DNA of 64,000 nucleotides from DAOTZR01 sp034432595 (GCA_034432595.1 DAOUBT010000052.1:62001-126000); one strand, 5' to 3'; shown: positions 1 to 9,654, numbered from the stretch's first letter. A program made the numbers and translations. Notes: generated by a model not told the origin, from the letters alone.

Positions 1-342
1 ATCGGTGGCTTCGACATCATCTACGCCTGTCAGGACGTGGACTTTGACCGCGCGGCGCGGCTGTACGCTATCCCGGCGCGCTTCGGCGTCGCCGTAGCCC
101 TGCGCGTCGCACGGGTAGCGCACATCCTCTTCTTCATCCCCCTGGTGGCCCTGGGCGTGAGCACGGACCTGGGCCTCCGTTACTACCTCGGCCTCCTCCC
201 CATCGCCGCGCTCCTGACCTATGAACACGCCATCATCGCACCGGATGACCTTTCGCGCGTCAACATTGCATTTTTTAACGTCAACAGTATCATCAGTATA
301 GCTCTACTGGCCAACATCCTGCTGGCTTTATTCTGGCGCTAA
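1..342 (+). CDS. UbiA-family prenyltransferase, C-terminal part (5' end outside window)
   Basis: The frame is open from base 1, so only the last 113 residues are visible. They begin with GGFDIIYACQDVDFD, the second Asp-rich motif (DxxYxxQDxxxD) of the UbiA superfamily, which binds the Mg-diphosphate of the prenyl donor. Three or four hydrophobic helices follow. The family transfers a polyprenyl chain to an aromatic acceptor in quinone synthesis at the membrane. This motif is typical of the 4-hydroxybenzoate/menaquinone (MqnP-type) branch, but the fragment cannot fix the substrate. The gene ends 45 bp before the next start. Confidence 0.85.
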   Translation: MGGFDIIYACQDVDFDRAARLYAIPARFGVAVALRVARVAHILFFIPLVALGVSTDLGLRYYLGLLPIAALLTYEHAIIAPDDLSRVNIAFFNVNSIISIALLANILLALFWR

Positions 343-387
343 CACCAGCGCCCTGGAACGGCGTTCCACCGCCTGGACGGAGGAGGC

Positions 388-3300
388 ATGAAGACCTTTA
401 CGCGGGTCGTCCTGTTTGCTTTAGGTAGCGGCCTTATCGCCCTGCTGGCCGGGGCGGGGGTGATGGCGTATGTCGCGCGCATTGCCCTCGACGATTTGGC
501 CGTCGCCGCCCTGGAGACCCGCCTGGCGGACGCGCGCCTCCTCCTGGATCATCAGGAAGCCTTGCCCGCCACGCCCGATGCCACCCTTCTGGCCTCCTAC
601 TTCTCGCCCCCCAACCGGCCCCTTGCCAGCACCATCTACATGGTTGATCGAGGTGGGCGCGTGCTCTATCACCCCAATCCGCAACGGCAAGGGCGCGTGG
701 TCCTGCAGGAGGCCTGGTTCCGCGCCATGCTTGAGGCCACCCCACCGCCGCTTGTCACGACCTGGGATGGACAGGTCGAGCTTGCCGTCTACACTTTCTA
801 CGAACCGTGGCAATGCTACATTCTCGTCGCGCAACCCCGCGCCGATTTGTATGAAACGTTAGCCACGAGCCTCCCCTACCTGAGCCTGGCCGCCGCGCTG
901 GGATTTGTCGCGGTGGGTTTGAGCATGATCGCCCTCCTCAAGCGCTTACTCGCCCCATTGGACGACCTCACCGCGGGCGCACGGCAACTCGCCGCTGGCG
1001 TCTGGAGCACGCGCATCGCCATCGCCACGCAGGACGAATTCGGCGCGCTGGCGCAGGCGTTCAACATGATGGCCGCCCAACTCCAGGATACGCTGCGCTT
1101 CCTGGAAGCGCGCATCGCGGCGCGCACCCGCCATCTGGAAGTCGCCGCGCAGGTCGCGCGCCAGATCAGCACCATTCTGGACATTGAAAGCCTGCTGCAG
1201 CAAGTTGTTGTGCTCACCGTGCGCAGCTTCAAACTCTACGGCGCCCTCATCTACCTGTACGACGAGCAGCAACAACGTCTGGTGCGCGTCGCCGGCACGG
1301 ACAGGCAGGGACAAAACCTGGAAGCCACCCTGGGTGACGCCATTCCCATAGATACCGAGTTAAGCCTGATCAGCCTGTGCGCCCGCACCCACCATGCGGT
1401 CAACGTTCACGATGTGCTCGCCTCTCCCGTCCATCTCATGTCCGACCGTTTCCCCGCCACCCGCGCGGAGCTGGCCTTGCCCATCATGTTAGGCGAGCGG
1501 TTATTAGGCGTGTTCGACCTGCTTTCCGATGAGCCGGGATACTTTAGCGAAGAGGATCAGGACATGCTGCAAGCCCTGGCCGAACAAGTCGCCGTTGCCA
1601 TCCGCAACGCACAGCTGTTTTCCGAAGCGCAGGAAGCACGGCGAGAGGCCGAGGAAGCCGCGCATAAGAGCAAACAGGCGCTGCGCGAGACGCAGAGTCT
1701 GCTGCAAGCCGCGCGCGCCATCCTGGGCGCCACCACGTACACCGCCATTAGCGACGCGCTGCACACGTCCCTGCAGGAGCTGGTGCCTGCCACGCGCCAT
1801 CTCGTCCTGCTCCTGGATACGGAACAACGGCAGCTCCTGCACGTGGATTGGCGCGGTGCGGCCTTGAGCGTCCCGCAGAGCTGGGCGGATATGGAGCAGG
1901 GGCTATGGAAGCACGCCCTCACCACACGCCAACCCGTCATCTCCGATGATCCGGAAGATGGCTTGAGCGATGCCGCAGAACAGGCCTGGCGCAGACAGGA
2001 GGACGTGGGGCCGCTGGTGCTGATTCCTCTGGTCGCCCGCCGCAGCGCTGAGGATGAGGGGACAGTGTTGGGCCTGGTGCTGATGAGCAACCGCATCGGC
2101 GAGGCCACTTTTGGCTACCACGAAATCAACCTGCTGCTCACGCTGTGCGCGCAGGCTACCTCGGCGCTGGAAAATGTGCGCCTCTTTGCCGCCATGCAAC
2201 AGGCGCGCGAACAGGCCGAAATCGCCAGTCAGGCCAAGAGCGAATTTCTGGCCAGCATGAGTCATGAATTGCGCACCCCTCTGAACGGCATCCTGGGTTA
2301 TGCGCAGATTTTACTGCGCGATCCCGCCCTCACGCCGCGGCAACGGGACGGCCTTGCCATCATACAACAGAGCGGCGAGCACCTGCTCACCCTCATCAGT
2401 GATGTGCTTGATCTTTCAAAGATTGAAGCGCGCAAATTGGACCTCATCCCCAATGATATTGCCCTGCCGTACTTCTTGAAAACGCTGACGGATATGGTGC
2501 GCGTGCGCGCGGAGCAAAAGGGCCTGACCTTCCGCTATGAGATGAAAGGCGAGTGTCCCCCCGCCATCCGCGCGGATGAAAAGCGCCTGCGGCAGGTCCT
2601 GCTCAACCTGCTGGGCAATGCCATTAAATTCACCGAACAGGGCGAGGTAAGACTGCGCGTCGAAGTGCTCAAGGCCACGGCGGAAGAAAAGGTGCGGGAA
2701 GTGGTCAGTTTGCGCTTTGTGGTGGAGGATACGGGCATCGGCATGACGCCGGAGCAACTTCAGCGCCTCTTCAAGCCTTTTGAACAGGTGGGGGATGCGC
2801 GCTACCGCGCTTCGGGGACGGGGCTGGGCCTGGCCATCAGTCAGCGCCTGGTCCAGCAGATGGGCGGCGAGATTCGCGTCAGCAGCACGCCGGGGCACGG
2901 CAGCCGCTTCTGGTTCGACCTGCAGGTCCCGCTGGTGCCCTTATCCCCAACCCAACCGGCGAGCAAGGCGCTTACCACAGAAGCGATTATCGGCTACAAG
3001 GGAAGCCCGCAACGCATCCTGATTGTAGATGACAAGGCGGATAACCGGGACATGTTGCGCGCGCTGCTTGCCCCCCTGGGCTTCGAGCTGCAGGAAGCGG
3101 TGAATGGCCGCGAGGCCGTCGAAAAAGCCCGGCGCTTCCGTCCCCACGCTATCCTCATGGACATGGTGATGCCCGAAATGACCGGTTTCGAGGCAACGCA
3201 AATCATCCGTCAAACACCGGAGCTGAGCCACACGGTCATTATCGCCATCTCGGCCAGCGTGATGGAGCTGGACCGCTATCAGAGCAAACTGGCCGGATGC

Positions 3301-3642
3301 GATGTGTTCCTTTCCAAGCCGGTGGATGTGAACCGCCTGTTGGACGAGCTGGGCCATCACCTTGGCCTGGAATGGGTTTACGCACAACCGGTTGCGCCCG
3401 CTGCCGCACCGGCAGTGGAGCTGGCAACCCCACCCATCGAGGAATTACGCGCGCTGCATGACCTGGCTTCCCTGGGCGACTTGCAGAGCGTATGGCAGCG
3501 CGCAGAAGCCCTGGCGCAGGCTGACGCGCGTTACAAGGCTTTCAGCGAGCGCATCATCCAACTGGCGCGCCACTTCGACGAAAAAGGTCTGCTCACCCTG
3601 TTGGAGCAGGGGATGGGAAACGCTGAGGCGAATGGCTCGTGA
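388..3642 (+). CDS. Hybrid sensor histidine kinase (Cache-like, HAMP, 2 GAF, HisKA, HATPase, receiver)
   Basis: This 1084-residue membrane sensor kinase has a signal-anchor helix (about 8-30), an extracytoplasmic Cache-like sensor and a second helix near 160-182. A HAMP domain follows, then two GAF domains (about 262-410 and 445-600). The kinase core shows H626 in SHELRTPLNG, an N-box with N744, DTGIGM at D781 and GTGLGL near 810. The receiver begins near 876 with acceptor D925 (LMDMVMP). A helical tail ends the protein; I see no clear HPt histidine. The start has a GGAG five bases upstream. The adjacent receiver-kinase gene suggests a multistep phosphorelay. The signal sensed is unknown. Confidence 0.93.
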   Translation: MKTFTRVVLFALGSGLIALLAGAGVMAYVARIALDDLAVAALETRLADARLLLDHQEALPATPDATLLASYFSPPNRPLASTIYMVDRGGRVLYHPNPQRQGRVVLQEAWFRAMLEATPPPLVTTWDGQVELAVYTFYEPWQCYILVAQPRADLYETLATSLPYLSLAAALGFVAVGLSMIALLKRLLAPLDDLTAGARQLAAGVWSTRIAIATQDEFGALAQAFNMMAAQLQDTLRFLEARIAARTRHLEVAAQVARQISTILDIESLLQQVVVLTVRSFKLYGALIYLYDEQQQRLVRVAGTDRQGQNLEATLGDAIPIDTELSLISLCARTHHAVNVHDVLASPVHLMSDRFPATRAELALPIMLGERLLGVFDLLSDEPGYFSEEDQDMLQALAEQVAVAIRNAQLFSEAQEARREAEEAAHKSKQALRETQSLLQAARAILGATTYTAISDALHTSLQELVPATRHLVLLLDTEQRQLLHVDWRGAALSVPQSWADMEQGLWKHALTTRQPVISDDPEDGLSDAAEQAWRRQEDVGPLVLIPLVARRSAEDEGTVLGLVLMSNRIGEATFGYHEINLLLTLCAQATSALENVRLFAAMQQAREQAEIASQAKSEFLASMSHELRTPLNGILGYAQILLRDPALTPRQRDGLAIIQQSGEHLLTLISDVLDLSKIEARKLDLIPNDIALPYFLKTLTDMVRVRAEQKGLTFRYEMKGECPPAIRADEKRLRQVLLNLLGNAIKFTEQGEVRLRVEVLKATAEEKVREVVSLRFVVEDTGIGMTPEQLQRLFKPFEQVGDARYRASGTGLGLAISQRLVQQMGGEIRVSSTPGHGSRFWFDLQVPLVPLSPTQPASKALTTEAIIGYKGSPQRILIVDDKADNRDMLRALLAPLGFELQEAVNGREAVEKARRFRPHAILMDMVMPEMTGFEATQIIRQTPELSHTVIIAISASVMELDRYQSKLAGCDVFLSKPVDVNRLLDELGHHLGLEWVYAQPVAPAAAPAVELATPPIEELRALHDLASLGDLQSVWQRAEALAQADARYKAFSERIIQLARHFDEKGLLTLLEQGMGNAEANGS

Positions 3643-3728
3643 GTGCCGCCACGTTCCTCGCCGTAAACGGATGGCTTGCTGCGGCTGTTGGCCATGAGGA
3701 GCGGCTCAATGGATAAGGGGAGAGAGGA

Positions 3729-4997
3729 ATGCAAACGCCGTTGGATTATACAAAATATACCTTGTTGATTGTGGACGATAATCCCACCAATCTTAGCGTG
3801 CTCTTCGACTACCTCTCCGGCTATGGCTTTCGCATTTTGGTGGCACAGGATGGTGAGACGGGCATCCGTCGCGCCCGGCAGGCCCATCCCGACCTGATTT
3901 TGCTGGATGTCATGCTGCCTGGCCTGAACGGCTTTGAGACCTGCGAACGGCTGAAAGCCGAGCAGGATACGCGCGACATTCCCATCATCTTTATGACCGC
4001 CCTGACCAGTACCGAGGACAAGGTGCGCGGTTTGCAGGCCGGCGCGGTGGATTACGTCACCAAGCCGATTCAACAGGAGGAGGTGCTGGCCCGCATCACC
4101 ACGCATCTGCGCATCCGCGATCTCACCCAGAGCCTGCGCGACGCCAACACGCAAATCCTGCGCTTTAACCGCGAGCTGGAGGATAAAGTGCGCGAGCGTA
4201 CCGCCGAGCTGCGCAAAGCCTACGAACAACTCGAACGCTTAGACCGCAAAAAGAGCGATCTCATCACCCTCATCTCCCACGAGCTGCGCACCCCGCTCAC
4301 CATTTTCCTGGGCTATGCCCAAATCCTGCAACAAGCGGAAGAAGTGCAAAGTAACCGCTTCCTTTCCGAAATCGCGGAAAAAATCACCTCTAACGCCCAA
4401 CGCCTGCAGGAGCTGATCCTGGCCATGCTGGAAGTTTCGCACCTTGATCAGGAATTTCTGCACCTTTCCCCCACGCCGGTGCACCTGGCGTTTATGCTGG
4501 TGCAACTCCAGGATGCGCTTGCCAACGTGTTGGAGCAACGCCACCTCACCCTGGAGCTATCCGGGCTGAATGACTTGCCCGCTATCGAAGCCGATTATGA
4601 TGAGCTGCGCAAAGTCTTTGAGCACGTCATCGGCAACGCCATCAAATACACGCCCGACGGAGGGCGCATCAGCGTGAGCGGACGTGCGCTGCAGCAGGAC
4701 GGCGAACCCTGGGTCGAAATTGTGGTCAGCGATACCGGCATCGGCATAGAGCCGGGTTCCCTGGAGCTTATTTTCACCAAGTTCTACACCACGGGCGAAA
4801 TCAATCTCCACTCCACGAGCAAAACGCGCTTTAAAGGCGGCGGCCTGGGATTGGGCCTCACGTTAGCGCGCGGCATTATCACGGCGCACGGTGGACGCAT
4901 CTGGGCCGAAAGCCCCGGCTACGACGAAGCAACCTGTCCCGGCAGTCAGTTCCACATCCTGTTACCCGTCCACTTCAAAGGGCGCGGGGCCGGATAG
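3729..4997 (+). CDS. Receiver-histidine kinase hybrid
   Basis: This 422-residue soluble protein has an N-terminal receiver domain with acceptor D60 (LLLDVMLPG). A short coiled coil (about 125-165) leads to HisKA with H184 in SHELRTPLTIF. The HATPase has N-box GNAIKYTPDGG, DTGIGI and GLGLTLARG. The order receiver-then-kinase, with no membrane segment, fits an intermediate that receives phosphoryl groups or is gated by another kinase. It lies 86 bp after the large hybrid kinase on the same strand, so the two probably act in one pathway. GAGAGG precedes the ATG. No DNA-binding output domain is encoded nearby. Confidence 0.92.
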   Translation: MQTPLDYTKYTLLIVDDNPTNLSVLFDYLSGYGFRILVAQDGETGIRRARQAHPDLILLDVMLPGLNGFETCERLKAEQDTRDIPIIFMTALTSTEDKVRGLQAGAVDYVTKPIQQEEVLARITTHLRIRDLTQSLRDANTQILRFNRELEDKVRERTAELRKAYEQLERLDRKKSDLITLISHELRTPLTIFLGYAQILQQAEEVQSNRFLSEIAEKITSNAQRLQELILAMLEVSHLDQEFLHLSPTPVHLAFMLVQLQDALANVLEQRHLTLELSGLNDLPAIEADYDELRKVFEHVIGNAIKYTPDGGRISVSGRALQQDGEPWVEIVVSDTGIGIEPGSLELIFTKFYTTGEINLHSTSKTRFKGGGLGLGLTLARGIITAHGGRIWAESPGYDEATCPGSQFHILLPVHFKGRGAG

Positions 4998-5022
4998 AGA
5001 ACGCAACCAGAGAGGCCAATCA

Positions 5023-5051
5023 TTACCCAAAAAACGCTTTACGGATATAAT
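5023..5051 (+). promoter_or_regulatory. Putative promoter of the SPFH gene
   Basis: A perfect TATAAT (5046-5051) lies 35 bp before the ATG at 5087. A weak -35, TTACCC (5023-5028), sits 17 bp upstream. The -10 is convincing and the -35 matches only three of six bases. Confidence 0.45.
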
Positions 5052-5086
5052 CATAGCGTCAGTTCATTTTCCTGAAGGAGGGTTCT

Positions 5087-5866
5087 ATGAACGGTGGGTT
5101 TCTGGGTTCGTTAGTATGTTTCTTCAGCGCAGCCATCTTCATCCTGCTGGTGCTTGTAGCCTCAGCCATTCGTGTGGTGCAGGAATACGAACGCGGCGTC
5201 ATTTTCCGTTTAGGCCGTCTGATTGGCGCTAAGGGGCCGGGCCTCTTTTTCCTCATTCCCTTCATTGACCGCATGGTGAAAGTGGACCTGCGCACGGTGA
5301 CCATGGACGTGCCAGCACAGGAGTGCATCACCCACGATAACGTCACCGTCAAAGTCAACGCGGTGTGCTATTTCCGCGTGGTGCGCCCCACGGATGCCGT
5401 TGTGCAGGTGGAAGACTATCGCCGCGCGACCTCGCAGATTGCGCAGACCTCCCTGCGCAACGTCATCGGTCAGTCCGAGCTGGATGAGCTGCTTGCGCAC
5501 CGGGAGAAAATCAACATGCAACTGCAGCAAATCATTGATGAGCAAACCGAACCCTGGGGCGTGAAAGTCAGCGTCGTCGAGGTCAAAGACGTGGAACTCC
5601 CGCAGACGATGCAGCGCGCCATGGCACGGCAGGCGGAAGCGGAACGCGAAAAGCGCGCCAAGATCATCCACGCCGATGGCGAACTGCAGGCTTCCAAGAC
5701 CCTGGCCGAAGCGGCGGAAATCATCTCCGCCAACCCGTCCACCATGCAACTGCGTTACCTGCAGACCTTGACCGAAATCGCGGTCGAAAAGAACTCAACC
5801 ATCATCTTCCCCGTCCCCATCGAGTTCTTGCAAGCCTTCCAGGGCCTGCTGCAGAAGAAGCAATAA
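5087..5866 (+). CDS. SPFH/Band 7 (stomatin, slipin-type) membrane protein
   Basis: The 259 residues start with one hydrophobic helix (about 5-28), then the stomatin signature VVQEYERGVIFRLGRL and a Band 7 domain (PGLFFLIPFIDRMVKVDLRT, QECITHDNVTVKVNAV). An Ala/Glu-rich helical region (about 180-215) usually drives oligomerisation. Slipins scaffold membrane microdomains and are often paired with NfeD proteases; no NfeD gene is adjacent here. The start is set by GAAGGAGG. The gene is monocistronic, with its own promoter-like TATAAT and a strong terminator directly behind it. Confidence 0.92.
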   Translation: MNGGFLGSLVCFFSAAIFILLVLVASAIRVVQEYERGVIFRLGRLIGAKGPGLFFLIPFIDRMVKVDLRTVTMDVPAQECITHDNVTVKVNAVCYFRVVRPTDAVVQVEDYRRATSQIAQTSLRNVIGQSELDELLAHREKINMQLQQIIDEQTEPWGVKVSVVEVKDVELPQTMQRAMARQAEAEREKRAKIIHADGELQASKTLAEAAEIISANPSTMQLRYLQTLTEIAVEKNSTIIFPVPIEFLQAFQGLLQKKQ

Positions 5867-5876
5867 CTGCATTCCC

Positions 5877-5910
5877 AGCCCCCCGTGCTCTCCACGGGGG
5901 GCTTTTTTTT
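5877..5910 (+). terminator. Rho-independent terminator after the SPFH gene
   Basis: A perfect 11-bp stem pairs AGCCCCCCGTG (5877-5887) with CACGGGGGGCT (5893-5903) around a CTCTC loop. An uninterrupted run of T closes it (5903-5910). Confidence 0.9.
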
Positions 5911-5927
5911 CGCCCCGCTACAACCGC

Positions 5928-5955
5928 TTGCGTCATCGCCCATCCGTGATAGACT
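5928..5955 (+). promoter_or_regulatory. Putative dnaX promoter
   Basis: TTGCGT (5928-5933) and TAGACT (5950-5955) are spaced by 16 bp. They lie between the upstream terminator and the dnaX start at 5979, so transcription would begin about 17 bp before the ATG. Confidence 0.5.
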
Positions 5956-5978
5956 AAGCCCCATCAAGTGAGGGAGCT

Positions 5979-7712
5979 ATGCAAGCACTTTATCGAAAAT
6001 GGCGGCCACAAACCTTTAGTGACGTTGTCGGTCAGGAAGCGATTGTACAGACGCTGCAGCAGGCCCTGCGCGGCGGGCACATCCATCACGCTTACCTGTT
6101 TGCCGGCCCACGCGGCACGGGCAAAACCACCCTGGCGCGCCTTGTTGCCAAGGCTGTCAACTGTCTCGCCGCACCGGAGCAACGCCCCTGTGGCGTCTGC
6201 GCCGCCTGTCAGGCCATCGCCAACGGCGAAGCCCTTGACCTCTACGAGATAGACGCGGCTTCTCACACCGGCGTGGACAACATCCGCGAAATCCTGGATA
6301 AAGTCGCCCTGCGTCCGGCCATGCTGCGCTACAAAGTCTACATCATAGACGAAGTGCACATGCTCTCCACCGCCGCCTTTAACGCGCTCCTCAAGACCCT
6401 GGAAGAACCGCCGGAGCACGTCATCTTCATCATGGCGACCACCGAAGCGCACAAAATCCCGGCCACCGTACTTTCGCGCTGTCAACGCTTCGAGTTCCGC
6501 CGTTTAGCCCTCACCCAAATCGTCGGGCGGATGCAGGCCATCTGTGCGGCGGAAGGCCTGGAAGCGGAGCCAGAAGCGCTCGACCTCATCGCGCGCGCCG
6601 CCACTGGCAGCCTGCGTGACGCGCTCACCCTGCTCGATCAGGCCAGCGCGCACGGCCACATCACCTTTGCCGTCGTGCGCGCCATGCTCGGCGCGGAACG
6701 TCGCGAAGTCGTGACCCAACTCGCGCAGGCCTGGGTGGAAGGCGACCTCAAAGCCGGGTTGGAGACCATCAACCGCGCGGTGGACGCGGGCGCCGACCCG
6801 CGACAGCTCGCGCGTCAACTCACCGACCTGCTGCGCGGCCTGCTCCTCATCCGCATGGGCGCGGGGGATACCTGGCAGGACATCAGCGCCGAGGAGCGCC
6901 CGCTCTACACCTCTTTAGCGCAACGCGCCGACCCGCAGCGCCTCACGCGCGCCATCCGCATCTTCAGTCAGGCCGCGGGCGAAACGCGCACCGCCTGGCA
7001 TCCGCAACTGCCGTTAGAATTAGCTTTTGCGGAAGCGACGCTGGCTCAGCCCCAGGCTGCGCCCTTCGTGGAGAGTAGCCCGGCGTTTGCCCCCGCCCCG
7101 GTGATGAGCAGCGCCGCCGCACCCTCCCCCACCCGGCCTGCCCCCGCCGCGCCGGTACAGACCGCGCCCGCCGCCGGGATGGAGAGCAGCCGTTCCGAAC
7201 CGTCCACCGTGCCCGGCTCGACCCGCACAGACGCACCGACGGCGCAAGGCGCCGCAGCGGAAGGCAGCATCTACGCGGAAGCGGTCACGCGCTGGAGCGA
7301 GCTTTTCGCCGCCATGCGCAAACTCGGCCCTCAGCTACAGGCGCTCTACCGTGACGCGCGCCCCTTAGGCAGCGAGCCGGGCATCGAGTTGGTCATCGGC
7401 TTCCGCTACCCTATCATTTGCCAGCGTGCCGCGCAAGAGGCAAACCGGCAAAAAGTCGAACAATTTATGAGCAGCTTTTTCGGGCGTCCTGTGCGCATCA
7501 AATGCGTGGAGCTGGAAAAGTGGCAGCCCACGACGCGCAGCGCGCCAACGCCTGCCCAACCCACACCCCGTCCGTCGGCGACCACCCCAACCACGCCACG
7601 TCCGCCGGCACCGACGGCGCGCCCTTCGTCCATGCCACCTGATCCCATGGATGATGAGGTTGTGCGCCGCGCCATGGATGAATTAGGCGCGGTGCCCGAC
7701 AAACCGCTGTAA
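5979..7712 (+). CDS. dnaX: DNA polymerase III subunit gamma/tau
   Basis: This clamp-loader ATPase has Walker A GPRGTGKTT (43-51), a zinc site formed by C62, C71, C74 and C77, Walker B IIDE (122-125) followed by VHMLS, and a sensor-like SRCQRFEFR. After the AAA+ and lid domains comes a Pro/Ala/Thr-rich linker (about 360-415), a tau-like C-terminal domain, and a second Pro/Thr-rich tail. At 577 residues it is of normal length. I see no obvious slippery A-run frameshift site for a separate gamma form. GAGGGAG precedes the ATG. A promoter-like pair lies just upstream. Confidence 0.95.
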   Translation: MQALYRKWRPQTFSDVVGQEAIVQTLQQALRGGHIHHAYLFAGPRGTGKTTLARLVAKAVNCLAAPEQRPCGVCAACQAIANGEALDLYEIDAASHTGVDNIREILDKVALRPAMLRYKVYIIDEVHMLSTAAFNALLKTLEEPPEHVIFIMATTEAHKIPATVLSRCQRFEFRRLALTQIVGRMQAICAAEGLEAEPEALDLIARAATGSLRDALTLLDQASAHGHITFAVVRAMLGAERREVVTQLAQAWVEGDLKAGLETINRAVDAGADPRQLARQLTDLLRGLLLIRMGAGDTWQDISAEERPLYTSLAQRADPQRLTRAIRIFSQAAGETRTAWHPQLPLELAFAEATLAQPQAAPFVESSPAFAPAPVMSSAAAPSPTRPAPAAPVQTAPAAGMESSRSEPSTVPGSTRTDAPTAQGAAAEGSIYAEAVTRWSELFAAMRKLGPQLQALYRDARPLGSEPGIELVIGFRYPIICQRAAQEANRQKVEQFMSSFFGRPVRIKCVELEKWQPTTRSAPTPAQPTPRPSATTPTTPRPPAPTARPSSMPPDPMDDEVVRRAMDELGAVPDKPL

Positions 7713-7805
7713 AAGGCCGCGCCGCCGATACCCATCGGGCTAAAAAACAAAGCGCCTTTTAAGGCAGGCTACCAGACAAACCCAAACTTTAGCAAGGAGG
7801 TACTT

Positions 7806-8153
7806 ATGAAACGCAGTTTTGGTGGAGGCGGTGTCCGCGGGGGCATGAACCCCAACGACATGATGCGTCAACTCCAGCGCCTGCAGGAAGAAATGGGACG
7901 TGTGCAGGCAGAGACCGAAAAGGAGGAACTCAAGGTGTCCGCCGGCGGTGGCGCCATTGAAATCACCATCACCGGGGGCCTGGAAGTCAAGGCCATCAAG
8001 CTCGATCCGGAGCTGCTCAACCCGGACGACGTGGAGATGGTGCAGGACCTCATCCTCAGCGCCGTCAACGACGCCATCAAGAAGGCGCAGGCACTGATGG
8101 CGGAGCGCATGAGCGCGTTCACCGGCGGATTGGGCATCCCCGGCTTGATGTAG
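7806..8153 (+). CDS. YbaB/EbfC nucleoid-associated protein
   Basis: This 115-residue protein starts with a Gly-rich leader and then shows the YbaB core: a long helix (NPNDMMRQLQRLQEEMGRVQ), the strand block VSAGGGAIEITITGGLEVKAIKLDPELL, and a C-terminal helix ending in a Gly-rich tip. YbaB dimers bind DNA. It stands directly before recR with a 3-bp gap, the usual dnaX-ybaB-recR order. AAGGAGG fixes the start. The Gly-rich N-terminus before MNPND is longer than usual; an internal start at MNPND is possible but has no comparable binding site. Confidence 0.93.
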   Translation: MKRSFGGGGVRGGMNPNDMMRQLQRLQEEMGRVQAETEKEELKVSAGGGAIEITITGGLEVKAIKLDPELLNPDDVEMVQDLILSAVNDAIKKAQALMAERMSAFTGGLGIPGLM

Positions 8154-8156
8154 GCT

Positions 8157-8762
8157 ATGGCGCAACCGACCGTTCCGGCTTCCATCCAGAACCTGATCGA
8201 GGCTTTCGCGGCGCTGCCGGGCATCGGGCCGAAGAGCGCATCGCGCCTCACCTTCTATCTGCTGCGCGGCCACACGGACGTGGCCCTGCAGTTGGCCGAG
8301 GCGCTGAACCATCTCGTCACCGACACCCATTTTTGCTCGCAGTGCTACAACGTGACGGATAGCGACCCGTGCGCCATCTGCGCCGATTCCAGCCGCGACG
8401 CGAGCACGATTTGTGTGGTGGAGGAGCCGATGGACGTGCTGGCCATCGAGCGGGTCGGCCATTATCGCGGCCTCTATCACGTGCTCCATGGCGCCCTTTC
8501 GCCCCTGGATCGCGTCTTCGCCGAAAATTTACGCATCGCAGAGCTGGAGGCGCGCCTGAAACGCGGCGGGGTCAAGGAAATCATCCTCGCCACCAACCCC
8601 ACCGCGGAAGGCGACTACACCGCCGCCTACCTGCTCACGCGCCTCAAGCCTTACGGCGTACGCATCACGCGGCTGGGACGCGGCCTGCCCGTCGGGGGCG
8701 ACCTGGAGTATGCGGACGAAGTCACTCTTTTACGCGCCTTAGAAGCGCGACAGGACCTGTAA
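8157..8762 (+). CDS. recR: Recombination mediator RecR
   Basis: RecR works with RecF/RecO to load RecA at gaps. The 201 residues have the helix-hairpin-helix LPGIGPKSASRL (20-31), a C4 zinc finger (C60, C63, C72, C75) and a Toprim domain (ICVVEEPMDVLAIE onward). The conserved C-terminus contains TNPTAEGDYTAAYL and RGLPVGGDLEYAD. It follows the ybaB stop by 3 bp and precedes the next ATG by 1 bp, so translation is probably coupled. recF lies at 16.8 kb in the same window. Confidence 0.97.
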   Translation: MAQPTVPASIQNLIEAFAALPGIGPKSASRLTFYLLRGHTDVALQLAEALNHLVTDTHFCSQCYNVTDSDPCAICADSSRDASTICVVEEPMDVLAIERVGHYRGLYHVLHGALSPLDRVFAENLRIAELEARLKRGGVKEIILATNPTAEGDYTAAYLLTRLKPYGVRITRLGRGLPVGGDLEYADEVTLLRALEARQDL

Positions 8763-8763
8763 C

Positions 8764-9654
8764 ATGAGCTTTTGGGATTTGGATTTTCAAAAGGGTTGGC
8801 GCGTGGGGCTGCTTTTAAACGTGCTCCTGCTGGGCGCCGCGGTGGGATTGTTGATTGGGGCCTTCGCAGTGCCGCTGAGCGCCCTGACGTATCTTTTAAG
8901 CCTGGCCGGTTGTGTGGCCCTGGCCGGCGCGGTCTATGTGGGCTACTGGCTGGCGCACAGCGTCCGCGCGGAGTACGGGCTGGATCGTAACGGCCTGCTC
9001 ATTCATTGGGGCGGATACACGGAACTGATTCCGCTGCCGGCCATCACCGCCGTGGAGACGGAAACGCCCCTCACCCGGGTACGCGGCGTCCGCTGGCCCG
9101 GTTTGTATTTCGGCTGGGCACGCGATGCGCAGGGGCGCCCCGTGCGCTGTTTCACCACCGGCCTGCAAAATGCCCTTGTGCTGCGCACCGCCACCCACGC
9201 TTATGCCCTCACCCCACAGGACCGCGCGGGTTTCCTGGAGGGGCTGCAACAGCGCCTGGAGATGGGGCCAACGCAGGAGCTGGTGGCACAGCGGAGCCAT
9301 CCGCGCTTTCTGGATTGGCGCTTCTGGCACGACCCGCTCGCCGTGGGCCTGTTCCTGGCCGGGGCGTTCCTGAGCCTGGCGCTTTCGGGATGGGTATTCA
9401 TCACCTTCCCCCTCCTTCCGGCCACCCTGACGCTGCGCGCAGCGACGGAGACCGCCGCCGCGTTGACGCAGGCGAGCGTACAGCTCTTCCGCCTGCCGGC
9501 GGTGGGCGCGGTGGTCTGGACGCTGCACGCGCTCCTGGGCGTGCTTCTCTACCGGCGCGAGCGCACCGCAGCGCTGCTCCTCTGGGGCGTGAGCGTGGCC
9601 TTCGAGCTGGCCCTGTGGGGCGCCGTGGTGGTCATTGTGGTGCGGGCGGGATGA
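8764..9654 (+). CDS. Membrane protein with bacterial PH-like domain
   Basis: The 296 residues begin with two hydrophobic helices (about 15-60). A PH-like beta region follows (VRAEYGLDRNGLLIHWGGYTELIPLPAITAVE...), resembling bacterial PH (bPH2/YdbT-like) domains. The C-terminal half has about three more helices. The product is probably an inner-membrane protein of unknown function. It is sandwiched between recR (1-bp gap) and a HAD gene (ATGA overlap), so it is in the same transcript. That need not mean a DNA-repair role. Confidence 0.7.
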   Translation: MSFWDLDFQKGWRVGLLLNVLLLGAAVGLLIGAFAVPLSALTYLLSLAGCVALAGAVYVGYWLAHSVRAEYGLDRNGLLIHWGGYTELIPLPAITAVETETPLTRVRGVRWPGLYFGWARDAQGRPVRCFTTGLQNALVLRTATHAYALTPQDRAGFLEGLQQRLEMGPTQELVAQRSHPRFLDWRFWHDPLAVGLFLAGAFLSLALSGWVFITFPLLPATLTLRAATETAAALTQASVQLFRLPAVGAVVWTLHALLGVLLYRRERTAALLLWGVSVAFELALWGAVVVIVVRAG

